A DNA stretch of 64,000 nt from Mycobacterium sp. GA-0227b (GTDB lineage: Bacteria > Actinomycetota > Actinomycetes > Mycobacteriales > Mycobacteriaceae): positions 62,001 to 126,000 of the forward strand of contig NZ_LQIK01000023.1 of NCBI RefSeq assembly GCF_001499855.1, given 5' to 3'. This document shows, piece by piece, positions 28,863 to 35,947 of the stretch; the first letter of the stretch is position 1; every line of letters begins with the position of its first letter. The notes under the pieces are model-generated. The model did not search any database. It was not told where the DNA came from and saw nothing but the letters and a program-made list of their open reading frames with translations. The translations under genes and the position numbers were made by a program.

Positions 28863-29171
28863 TCACACCATGGCAGCGATGATCGCCAGCAGCGCGAGCA
28901 CGACGACGATGAGCCCGACCATGACGAAAAACGCGCCCGTGGCCGTCAACTGCTGCACGCGGCTTGCCTCGTCGTTGAGCATGTCTTTGATCGACGTCTT
29001 CATCCGGGCAAAGAGGTCTTTCCACGAGATGCTCGTCAGGCCGCGCCCGGTGGCTGCCGGCTCGCGGCCGGGTTCATCGGGGACTTCGCCGACGCCGTTG
29101 CCGTAAAGCACCAGGCCGAACACGATCATGACAGCCGCCAGGACCAGCAGCACCACCGCGATTGCAATCAA
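28863..29171 (-). CDS. Two-helix membrane protein, unknown function
   Basis: The 102-residue reading has a helix at 2-23 (IAIAVVLLVLAAVMIVFGLV), a soluble loop with SWKDLFARMKTSIKDMLNDEASRVQQL, and a second helix at about 79-101. Start is a TTG at 29171, with only a poor ribosome-binding sequence, so the true start is uncertain. Loop and helices look like a genuine small membrane protein of the accessory region. Confidence 0.55.
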   Translation of the reverse strand: MIAIAVVLLVLAAVMIVFGLVLYGNGVGEVPDEPGREPAATGRGLTSISWKDLFARMKTSIKDMLNDEASRVQQLTATGAFFVMVGLIVVVLALLAIIAAMV

Positions 29172-29407
29172 TTGCCGCTCTATCCGTCGAGTCGAAAGTC
29201 GTTACTGCGCTGATCGTCTCATTCGCATCGAGCAAGTTCAATGACATCCCTATCAGCCTCGCATAGAACTTCCGAAGCGACATTTCCCCCGATCGGTGGA
29301 GTCGATGTCCTCCGGAAGAACGGCCGATCAGACGACGCGTCCAAGCCCGAAACGTCAATACCTTCATGCCCGTATCCGCCATCCCCAAACACAGAAAAAG
29401 ATTTCCG

Positions 29408-29578
29408 ATGACCACCACCAATCTGATGGACGATCACTACACCGTCATCAGCCGCGCCGGCGGAGTCCGAACCTCCCGTGTCGTTATCGCGGGCAGCTGC
29501 GCCGACGCTGCAGAGACGCATCGTGAGCACTACCCGGGCGGCCACATCCTGCGCGTCTTTCACGATCGGCGTACATGA
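29408..29578 (+). CDS. Small conserved-looking protein, 56 residues
   Basis: The product starts MTTTNLMDDHYTVISRAGG and contains SRVVIAGSCADAAETHREHYP followed by HILRVFHDRR. It has no membrane segment or signal peptide. Composition and compact beta-alpha-beta-like pattern resemble short hypothetical proteins common in mycobacteria. Start ATG at 29408 is chosen over an upstream in-frame ATG at 29366, whose extra residues are basic and unlike the rest. Confidence 0.5.
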   Translation: MTTTNLMDDHYTVISRAGGVRTSRVVIAGSCADAAETHREHYPGGHILRVFHDRRT

Positions 29579-29710
29579 CCTCAGTGCCTGGGACTACCGG
29601 CGGGCTCAGGTCCGTCGGTGCCCGCGTGTCGGGAAAACGCTCGGCGGTCGGCTCCCACCTACTACGCTTTGCTGCAGACCGACCGGTCATGACGACCCAA
29701 AGGGTGGGAC

Positions 29711-30130
29711 ATGATTCGCCAACTATTCGCCGCCGCTGCGATCGCCTGCGCCGCCGTCTGCGCGGCCCCGTTCGCCTCCGCTGACGACAGGGACTACCCC
29801 GACACGCCCGGTCGCTACGCCAGCGATGTACCGGGCATGAACTACGACGCGCACCTCACCGCCCCGTGCACCAACATGGAGCGCTTCACGTTCGGCCGCG
29901 GTCCCGGCGGCGAAGTCTTGCAGTGCCGCTGGATCGAAAACCAGTGGCCGCCGGTCTACACCGGCTTCTGGGTCACCGCCTACGAGCTGTACGGCGTGCA
30001 GGAAGTCGGATCGCCCTGCCCCAAGCCACAAGCCGCCGCCCAGGCGCCCGACGGGCGGCCGATGCTGTGCCTCGGAGCGCGAGGCTGGCAGCCCGGCTTC
30101 TTCACCCGCGAAGGCTTCTTCCCGAGATAA
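29711..30130 (+). CDS. Secreted hypothetical protein with paired cysteines
   Basis: The 139-residue protein has a signal peptide (MIRQLFAAAAIACAAVCAAPFASA, about 1-25). The mature part contains four cysteines (APCTNME, LQCRWIE, SPCPKPQ, MLCLGAR), probably forming two disulfides, and several aromatic residues. AAGGGTGGG immediately before the ATG is a strong ribosome-binding site. It belongs to a class of small secreted mycobacterial proteins of unknown function. Confidence 0.72.
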   Translation: MIRQLFAAAAIACAAVCAAPFASADDRDYPDTPGRYASDVPGMNYDAHLTAPCTNMERFTFGRGPGGEVLQCRWIENQWPPVYTGFWVTAYELYGVQEVGSPCPKPQAAAQAPDGRPMLCLGARGWQPGFFTREGFFPR

Positions 30131-30135
30131 GCCCT

Positions 30136-30489
30136 TCAGGTGCGTAGCGTCTCGCTCGGCGCGGTCCCGAAGGTCCGCTTGTAGACGCTGCTGAATCGGC
30201 CGGCGTGACTGAATCCCCACCGGCCCGCGATCGCCATCACGGTGTCCCTGCGCGGGTCCGCAGTTTGCAGTTCACGGTGCGCGCGATCGAGGCGCACCCG
30301 CCGGAGATACTCCAACGGAGTCATGCCGAGGTGTCGCCGAAACGCGTACTGTACCGAACGCGGCGTCACGTTGACGGCGGCGGCAATATCGCTGAGTGTT
30401 ATTTCCCTGTGCGCGTTCTCGTTGATGAACGTGATCGCGCGACGCAAGACGGCAGACTGTACGCGGGCCGGGTCAATGTGGTTGCGCAT
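30136..30489 (-). CDS. Stand-alone AraC-type DNA-binding protein
   Basis: The 117-residue product is only an AraC/XylS DNA-binding domain: two helix-turn-helix units, ITLSDIAAAVNVTPRSVQYAFRRHLGMTPLEYLRRVRLDRAHREL and MAIAGRWGFSHAGRFSSVYKRTFGTAP (parts named here by their key segments). Typical AraC regulators have a further 150-200 residue sensor domain, absent here. ATG at 30489 has GGAAG at good spacing; another in-frame ATG lies at 30516. It diverges from an SRPBCC gene whose start is covered by palindromic sites. Confidence 0.82.
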   Translation of the reverse strand: MRNHIDPARVQSAVLRRAITFINENAHREITLSDIAAAVNVTPRSVQYAFRRHLGMTPLEYLRRVRLDRAHRELQTADPRRDTVMAIAGRWGFSHAGRFSSVYKRTFGTAPSETLRT

Positions 30490-30542
30490 AGCAACTTCCG
30501 GATACCCCGGCCGCATCGGCCAAAACGACTCCCCCTAAGTTC

Positions 30543-30566
30543 TGCCACCTTGGCATGATTTGCCAA
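30543..30566. promoter_or_regulatory. Half-site array over the SRPBCC start codon
   Basis: TGCCA (30543), TGGCA (30551) and TGCCA (30561) occur in alternating orientation. They make a TGCCA-N3-TGGCA and a TTGGCA-N5-TGCCAA palindrome. The last ends on the A of the ATG at 30566. This looks like an operator, with the divergent AraC-type protein as candidate binder. Confidence 0.5.
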
Positions 30567-31054
30567 TGGCCGACCGAATCGAAGTACAACGCACCATCGA
30601 CGCACCCGCGTCCGACATATTCGCCGTGCTGACCGACCCTCAGGGGCACGTCGCAATCGATGCGACCGGAATGCTGCAGGACGCCGAGGGCGATCGGGTC
30701 CGCGCAGCCGGCGACACCTTCGTCGTACACATGGACCGCGAAGCGCTCAACGACTTTCCGATGAGCAAATACGACGTCACCGTGTCGATCCGCGACTTCG
30801 AGCAGGACGCCCTGATCTCGTGGACCATTCTCGGCCGAATCCGCCCGCAGATCGGTCACGTCTACGGCTATCGCCTGCAACCCGCCGCCGACGGCACGCT
30901 GGTGACGTCGTTCTACGACTGGTCCGACATCGACCAGCACTGGCGGGACGCGGGCATCTTCCCCGTCGTCTCCGAAAGTGCGTTGCGGGCGACGCTGGGC
31001 ATCCTCGACCGCACCGTCAAGCGCGGGTATCCGCGATCGTCAACCAGCGGTTGA
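30566..31054 (+). CDS. SRPBCC-fold (polyketide cyclase/START-like) protein
   Basis: The 162-residue protein starts MADRIEVQRTIDAPASDIFAVLTDPQGH, the usual SRPBCC opening, and continues with PQIGHVYGYRLQPAADGTLVTSFYDWSDI and a C-terminal helix. These proteins form a hydrophobic pocket; the ligand is unknown. There is no Shine-Dalgarno sequence, so a leaderless transcript is likely, with the array above covering its start. Its 3' end overlaps the first of two clpC2 operators. Confidence 0.78.
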   Translation: MADRIEVQRTIDAPASDIFAVLTDPQGHVAIDATGMLQDAEGDRVRAAGDTFVVHMDREALNDFPMSKYDVTVSIRDFEQDALISWTILGRIRPQIGHVYGYRLQPAADGTLVTSFYDWSDIDQHWRDAGIFPVVSESALRATLGILDRTVKRGYPRSSTSG

Positions 31055-31084
31055 CGCAGGCACTGTCGTCAACTTAAGGTTGAC
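31039..31084. promoter_or_regulatory. Two tandem GTCAAC-N5-GTTGAC operators
   Basis: Two perfect dyads, 31039-31055 and 31068-31084, have centres 29 bases apart and end 2 bases before the clpC2 ATG at 31087. The first contains TTGACG, a possible -35; the second contains TTAAGG where a -10 could sit. Transcription would then begin almost at the start codon. Placement suggests direct repression, probably by ClpC2 itself. Confidence 0.75.
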
Positions 31085-31086
31085 GC

Positions 31087-31812
31087 ATGACGGAGAACGC
31101 GAAGATCACCAACCCGGTACGGCTCGACGACCTCATCGTCGTCATCAAAAATGTGCACTCCGAGCCGCTCGACCAGCTCACCGACGCGGTGTTGGCCGCC
31201 GAAGCCCTCGGCGAGATCGCCGATCACCTAATCGGCCACTTCGTCGACCAGGCCCGCCGGTCCGGGGCGTCGTGGACGGAGATCGGCAAATGCATGGGCG
31301 TCACCAAGCAGGCCGCCCAGAAGCGCTTCGTTCCCAAGACGCCGACCGATGCCGACGTGCTCGACCCGAACGCCGGGTTCAGCCGGTTCACGCCCCGCGC
31401 TCGCAACGTCGTCGTGGAGGCGCAGAACCTGGCCCATGCTGCCGGCAACCCAGAGATCGGCTCCGATCACCTGCTCTTGGCGTTGTTCAAGGACCCCAAC
31501 GGCCTGGCCGCCAAGTTGCTGGCCGCACAGGGCGTCGACGTCGATGCGGTGACGAAGGTGGTGTCGCTGCCGGAGCGGACCGCAGATGAGCTTCCCACGC
31601 TCATCCCGTTCAACGCCGCCGCGAAGAAGGCGCTCGAGCTGACGTTCCGTCAGGCACTTCGGTTGGGGCACAACTACATCGGGACCGAGCACATCCTGCT
31701 CGCGCTGTGGGAAGCCGAGGACGACGACGGTCCCCTGCACCGCGTCGGCGTCGACAAGGACCGCTTCGAAAGCGAACTCGTCGCCGCGCTGGAAGCCTTC
31801 ACCAAGGACTGA
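31087..31812 (+). CDS. clpC2: ClpC2-type protein: HTH plus Clp N-terminal repeats
   Basis: The 241-residue protein lacks AAA+ domains. Residues 61-81 (ASWTEIGKCMGVTKQAAQKRF) form a helix-turn-helix; residues about 97-238 hold two Clp_N repeats (FTPRARNVVVEAQNLAHAAGNPEIGSDHLLLALF and FNAAAKKALELTFRQALRLGHNYIGTEHILLALW, both given by segment). It matches M. tuberculosis ClpC2 (Rv2667), whose Clp_N domain is reported to bind cyclomarin-type antibiotics and whose gene is autoregulated. It likely shields ClpC1 by absorbing such ligands. Two operators lie directly upstream. Confidence 0.88.
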   Translation: MTENAKITNPVRLDDLIVVIKNVHSEPLDQLTDAVLAAEALGEIADHLIGHFVDQARRSGASWTEIGKCMGVTKQAAQKRFVPKTPTDADVLDPNAGFSRFTPRARNVVVEAQNLAHAAGNPEIGSDHLLLALFKDPNGLAAKLLAAQGVDVDAVTKVVSLPERTADELPTLIPFNAAAKKALELTFRQALRLGHNYIGTEHILLALWEAEDDDGPLHRVGVDKDRFESELVAALEAFTKD

Positions 31813-31847
31813 TCTCACACCTGGCGACGCCGCGACGTCTTCATGAT

Positions 31848-32330
31848 GTGAGAGTGCGACCGTTCGAAGAGGTGGTGGCCCAGCACGGACCGACCGTGCT
31901 GCGGGTCTGCCGCGCGGTCGTCGGCCCCGTCGACGCCGAGGACGCCTGGTCCGAGACGTTCCTGTCCGCATTGCGCGCCTACCCTCAGTTGCCCGCGGAC
32001 GCGAACGTCGAGGCTTGGCTCGTCACCATCGCCCACCGCCGCGCCCTCGACGTCGGCCGTGCCCGCACGCGCCGGCCGACGCCCACCGACCCGATGCCGG
32101 ATCTGGCGTCACCGCGCGCGGATCCAGCGGCCCGCGACCACGACCTCTGGGATGCCCTGGCACGCCTGCCCGCCAAGCAGCGACAGGCCGTCGCCTACCA
32201 CCACATCGCCGGCCTGCCGTTCGCCGAGATCGCCGACCTGCTCGGCAACACCCCCGACGCCGCACGCCGCGCTTCCGCCGACGGCATCAAGACCCTGCGC
32301 AAAATCTACCGTGAGGACCAAATATCATGA
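31848..32330 (+). CDS. ECF-type RNA polymerase sigma factor
   Basis: The 160-residue protein has region 2 (about 14-60, DAEDAWSETFLSALRAYPQ) and region 4 (about 100-150, ALARLPAKQRQAVAYHHIAGLPFAEIADLLGNTPDAARRASADGIKTLRK, by its key segments). Short length and the absence of other regions fit ECF sigma factors. GTG at 31848 is preferred; a second GTG follows two codons later. There is no anti-sigma gene beside it. It overlaps ogt by 4 bases (ATGA), implying a shared transcript. Confidence 0.85.
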   Translation: MRVRPFEEVVAQHGPTVLRVCRAVVGPVDAEDAWSETFLSALRAYPQLPADANVEAWLVTIAHRRALDVGRARTRRPTPTDPMPDLASPRADPAARDHDLWDALARLPAKQRQAVAYHHIAGLPFAEIADLLGNTPDAARRASADGIKTLRKIYREDQIS

Positions 32331-32920
32331 CTGCCAACGTGTTTGACGCTCTACACCCCGATCAGGAGACGCTCGACCGGCTGCACCGACGACTGGAACG
32401 CGCCGCCGATGACGACGGCATGCTCGACATCGCCTACCGCACGATCGAAAGTCCCGTCGGTCCTCTGCTACTGGCCGCCACCACCGCCGGGTTGGTACGC
32501 GTCGCCTTCGACATCGAGGGCCACGACAGCGCACTTAACCGGCTGGCGGAGGTCGTCAGCCCCCGCATCCTGCACGCGCCGGCCCGACTGGACCTCGTCG
32601 CACGCCAACTCGACGAGTACTTCGCCAAACGCCGCACGGTGTTCGAGGTGCCGGTCGACCTGCGACTCACCGGGGGCTTCCGGCGCAGCGTGATCGAGCA
32701 CCTGCGCGACATCGGCTACGGCCGGCGCGAAAGCTACGCGACCGTTGCCGCCGCCGTCGGGAATCCGCGCGCCGTGCGCGCCGTCGGGACCGCATGCGCG
32801 CACAACCCGCTGCCGGTGGTGATCCCGTGCCACCGCGTCGTGCGGTCGGACGGATCGACCGGGCAGTACGTCGGTGGTCCGGCGGCCAAGTCGGCACTGC
32901 TGGATCTCGAAGCCGCCTGA
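32327..32920 (+). CDS. ogt: Methylated-DNA--protein-cysteine methyltransferase (Ogt)
   Basis: Repairs O6-alkylguanine by transferring the alkyl group to its own Cys. The 197-residue protein has the active-site motif PCHRV with Cys168, the helix-turn-helix YGRRESYATVAAAVGNPRAVRAVG, and a C-terminal GSTGQYVGGPAAKSALLDLE. The N-terminal 35 residues (FDALHPDQETLDRLHRRLERAADD) go beyond the usual Ogt start and look like an independent helix. The gene is translationally coupled to the preceding ECF sigma gene. Confidence 0.94.
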   Translation: MTANVFDALHPDQETLDRLHRRLERAADDDGMLDIAYRTIESPVGPLLLAATTAGLVRVAFDIEGHDSALNRLAEVVSPRILHAPARLDLVARQLDEYFAKRRTVFEVPVDLRLTGGFRRSVIEHLRDIGYGRRESYATVAAAVGNPRAVRAVGTACAHNPLPVVIPCHRVVRSDGSTGQYVGGPAAKSALLDLEAA

Positions 32921-32976
32921 GCGTGCCTGACGCGGAAGCAGCTGTAACACGTTTCAGTGTGTGCGATCATGCGGGG

Positions 32977-33468
32977 ATGCGTCGCTGGTTCGTGCTCCTC
33001 GTCGCCGTCATGGCGACTGTCGCCGGGATAGTCGCTGCGCCTGCGTCGGCGGTCACCGCTCCGATCGGCAGGCTCGGCGACACGTTGCAGGTCAAGTTCA
33101 AGGGCCTGGTCGCCGACATCACCGTGCACAGCGTGGACCCGTCCCCTGTCCCGCCCGGCTTCGGCTATCCCCCGCGGCCGCCGCGCCACCAGGTGTGGCG
33201 CGCCTGGGTATCCGTGCATTCGATCCAGGTGCCGACGCCGTATGCGCAGTCGATCACCTACAGCTTCCGCGGCGTCACGGCGACCGGCGACAGCTACGAG
33301 CCGCGCAACACCGACGCTCCCGACGCCCTGCAGCCCGCGCTCAGCAATGCGCCCGCGGGGTCGACGGTCAGCGGTGCGGTGTTCTGGGACTGCTACCGCG
33401 ACCTGGTGTCCAACGTGGTGCTGCTCGACCGGGTCACCGGCGAGCACCTGGCTCAATGGAACGTGTAG
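32977..33468 (+). CDS. Secreted MPT63/DUF1942-like protein
   Basis: The 163-residue protein has a signal peptide (about 1-25, ending ASA). The mature beta-sandwich-like sequence, with LGDTLQVKF, HQVWRAWVSVHSI, TYSFRGVTATGDSYE and SGAVFWDCYRDLVSNVVLLD, follows the pattern of MPT63 and other DUF1942 immunogens of mycobacteria. Only one Cys is visible, near residue 141. Function in the family is unknown. The GNAT gene follows 6 bases after the stop. Confidence 0.75.
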   Translation: MRRWFVLLVAVMATVAGIVAAPASAVTAPIGRLGDTLQVKFKGLVADITVHSVDPSPVPPGFGYPPRPPRHQVWRAWVSVHSIQVPTPYAQSITYSFRGVTATGDSYEPRNTDAPDALQPALSNAPAGSTVSGAVFWDCYRDLVSNVVLLDRVTGEHLAQWNV

Positions 33469-33474
33469 TCGCCG

Positions 33475-34008
33475 TTGGACATTGACGTCGCGACGGCCGT
33501 CGATTCCGACTTGGCCGAAGTCGCCGACGTCGCGGCCCGCACCTTCCCGCTCGCCTGTCCGGCGGGGGCGACACCGGACAACATCGCGGCGTTCATCGAC
33601 GAAAACCTGTCCGAGGCGCGCTTCCGCGACTACCTCGCCGACCCCGACCGGGCGGTGCTCGTCGCTCGTGCTTCCGATGGGGCAATCACCGGTTACGCGC
33701 TGCTGATTCGCGGCGTGCCCGACGACCCCGATGTGCAGCGCGCCGTCGAACTGCGACCGGCCGTCGAGGTGTCGAAGGTCTATGTGCTGCCCGAACGCCA
33801 CGGCGCCGGCGTGGCGGCTGCGCTGATGTCCGCGGCGCTGTGGGAGGCGGAGGGTCTCGGCGCCAAGGTGGTCTGGCTCGGCGTCAACCAGGAGAACCAC
33901 CGTGCGCAGCGGTTCTACGCCAAGCACGGGTTCGCGGTCGCCGGCACGAAGACCTTTCGGTTGGGCGGCGGCATCGAGAACGACTACGTGATGGTGCGGG
34001 CCATCTGA
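33475..34008 (+). CDS. GNAT-family N-acetyltransferase
   Basis: The 177-residue protein has the GNAT fold: VSKVYVLPERHGAGVAAALMSAALWEAE contains the acetyl-CoA-binding Q/R-x-x-G-x-G/A-like segment (RHGAGVA), and WLGVNQENHRAQRFYAKHGFAVAGTKTF forms the last strands. The acceptor substrate is unknown; Rv2669 is the likely M. tuberculosis counterpart. The TTG at 33475 is the usable start, 6 bases after the MPT63-like stop. It converges with zapE, with a palindromic repeat between. Confidence 0.82.
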   Translation: MDIDVATAVDSDLAEVADVAARTFPLACPAGATPDNIAAFIDENLSEARFRDYLADPDRAVLVARASDGAITGYALLIRGVPDDPDVQRAVELRPAVEVSKVYVLPERHGAGVAAALMSAALWEAEGLGAKVVWLGVNQENHRAQRFYAKHGFAVAGTKTFRLGGGIENDYVMVRAI

Positions 34009-34010
34009 GC

Positions 34011-34070
34011 GCGAGCAGACGCTAAGCGCCCGAAAAACTGGCGTTTTCCGGGCATTTCACGTCTGCTCGC
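34011..34070. repeat. Intergenic palindromic repeat, copy 1
   Basis: Outer arms GCGAGCAGACG and CGTCTGCTCGC enclose a second stem, GCCCGAAAA with TTTTCCGGGC, so nearly 60 bases can fold into one hairpin. It lies between the converging GNAT and zapE genes, and its right arm runs into the last zapE codons. The same design recurs at 47031-47078. Confidence 0.75.
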
Positions 34071-35094
34071 CGAGGGAAGTGCCCTCCCTCGACAGCGCGA
34101 GCAAGCGCGAGATCGCGCGCAGGTACTTCTTGCGGAAACCGCCCGCCAGCATGTCCTCGCTGAAGAGGGTGTCGAGCTTGGCGCCCGACGCCACCACCGG
34201 TATCCCGGCGTCGTACAGCCGGTCGGTCAGCGACACCAGACGCAGCGCGACATTCTGGTCGTCGACCGTGTGCACGCCGGTGATGAAGACCGCGCTGACA
34301 CCCTCGATCAGCGTCAGATAGCGCGACGGGTGCATGGTGGCCAGATGCGCGCACAGCGCATCGAAGTCGTCGAGCGTCGCGCCGGTTGACTGCGCCGCAA
34401 GCTCGCTGACCTCGGCGTCGCTCAGCGGCTCCGGCGCGGGCGGTAGATCGCGGTGCCGGTAGTCCGGCCCGTCGATGCGCACCGTCTCGAAAATCGCTGC
34501 CAGAGTGTTGATCTCGCGCAGGAAGTCCTGTGCGGCGAAGCGGCCCTCGCCCAGCTGCTCGGGCAGGGTGTTCGACGTCGCGGCCACCGACACCCCGCGT
34601 TCGACGAGTTGTGAGAGCAGCCGCGAGATCAGCGTCGTGTTGCCCGGATCGTCGAGTTCGAACTCGTCGATGCACACCACGACGTAGTCGGCCAGCAGGT
34701 CGATGCACTCGACGAACCCGAAAACGCTTGCCAGCTGTGTCAACTCGCCGAAGGTCGCGAACGCCTTCGGCCCCGGCAGCCGGTAATACGACGACGCCAG
34801 CAGGTGCGTCTTTCCGACGCCGAAGCCGCCGTCGAGATACAGCCCGACACCGGGCAGCACCTGACGCCGGCCGAACAACTTCTTCTTGCCCGCCCGTCGC
34901 TGCGCCGCCTGATTGCAGAACCGCACGCATGACTGCACCGCCGCGGCCTGCGACGGCTCGGCGGGGTCTGGGAGGTAGGTGTCGAAGCTGACGTCGGAGA
35001 ACGTGGGCGGCGGGACCAGTTGAGCGATCAACCGGTCCGGTGTGACGTCCGGGTGGCGGTCGACCAGATGTTGCACCGCACCGGACCCGTCCAT
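34057..35094 (-). CDS. zapE: Cell division protein ZapE / AFG1-like ATPase
   Basis: The 345-residue ATPase has Walker A GGFGVGKT at 89-96 and Walker B VVCIDEFELDDPG at about 139-151, with sensor residues in VAATSNTLPEQLGEGRF. AFG1/LACE1-like proteins in bacteria (ZapE) act at the Z-ring under stress or on membrane protein quality control; which applies here is not known. The stop codon lies inside the palindromic repeat. The 5' end diverges from the RibD-like reductase with 34 bases between the genes. Confidence 0.88.
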   Translation of the reverse strand: MDGSGAVQHLVDRHPDVTPDRLIAQLVPPPTFSDVSFDTYLPDPAEPSQAAAVQSCVRFCNQAAQRRAGKKKLFGRRQVLPGVGLYLDGGFGVGKTHLLASSYYRLPGPKAFATFGELTQLASVFGFVECIDLLADYVVVCIDEFELDDPGNTTLISRLLSQLVERGVSVAATSNTLPEQLGEGRFAAQDFLREINTLAAIFETVRIDGPDYRHRDLPPAPEPLSDAEVSELAAQSTGATLDDFDALCAHLATMHPSRYLTLIEGVSAVFITGVHTVDDQNVALRLVSLTDRLYDAGIPVVASGAKLDTLFSEDMLAGGFRKKYLRAISRLLALSREGTSLGEQT

Positions 35095-35128
35095 GCAGGC
35101 ACCCTATCGACGTGCTGCAATCGTGTTC

Positions 35129-35911
35129 ATGCCCGATACCGCCGCTGCGGCGCAGTTCACCGTGCTGGGGACCGATGGCGCCCCGATCGACAGCGCCGAC
35201 CGGCGGCTCGCCGACTTCTACGCCTATCCCGCCGACCTGCAGACCTGCTGGGTGCGCGGCAACATGATCGCCAGCATCGACGGCGGCGCGACCGCCGGCG
35301 GCAAGACCGCTGGGCTCGGCGGGCCGGGCGACCGCAGCGTCTTCGAGCTGATGCGCTATGCCGCCGACGTGATCCTCGTCGGCGCCTCCACCGTGCGCAC
35401 GGAGAACTACTCCGGCACCCAGGTGCCCCTCGCGCAGCGCCGCAACCGGCAGGCCCGCGGCCAGGCCGAGGTGCCGCCGATCGCCGTCGTCACCCGATCC
35501 GGGAACCTCGACCCCGGCGCCCGGTTTTTCACCCGCACCGAGGTGCCGCCGCTGATCCTGACGTGCACCACCTCCTATGCCGAAACCCACAGCCGCCTCG
35601 GCGCGGTCGCCGAGGTGATCAACGCCTCCGGTTCGCGCCCTGACGCAGTCGACGGTTTCACCGCGCTGCGGGCACTGGCCGAGCGCAATTTGTTCCGGGT
35701 GCTCACCGAGGGTGGGCCGCTGTTCCTGAGCGAGCTGATCGAGGACGATCTGCTCGACGAGCTGTGCCTGACCGTGGCGCCGTTGCTGGTAGGCGGCAGG
35801 GCGCCGCGGATCGCGACGGGATCCGGCGAGGTGCTGACGCGCATGCGGCCGGCGCATGTGCTGACCGACGACGACGGCTACCTGTACACCCGCTACGTCC
35901 GGCTCGGGTGA
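35129..35911 (+). CDS. RibD C-terminal-type pyrimidine reductase/dihydrofolate-reductase-like protein
   Basis: The 260-residue protein matches the RibD C-terminal (DHFR-fold) domain: CWVRGNMIASIDGGATAGGKT with the substrate-binding Ser-Asp region, FELMRYAADVILVGASTVRTENY for NADPH, and VLTEGGPLFLSELIEDDLLDELCLTVAPLLVGG at the end. The deaminase half of RibD is missing, as in M. tuberculosis Rv2671, reported as an alternative dihydrofolate reductase-like enzyme. Start ATG at 35129 gives MPDTAAAAQF. Confidence 0.87.
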   Translation: MPDTAAAAQFTVLGTDGAPIDSADRRLADFYAYPADLQTCWVRGNMIASIDGGATAGGKTAGLGGPGDRSVFELMRYAADVILVGASTVRTENYSGTQVPLAQRRNRQARGQAEVPPIAVVTRSGNLDPGARFFTRTEVPPLILTCTTSYAETHSRLGAVAEVINASGSRPDAVDGFTALRALAERNLFRVLTEGGPLFLSELIEDDLLDELCLTVAPLLVGGRAPRIATGSGEVLTRMRPAHVLTDDDGYLYTRYVRLG

Positions 35912-35947
35912 GCCGCGGCTGAACCGCGCATCAGTACTGTGGTCGGC

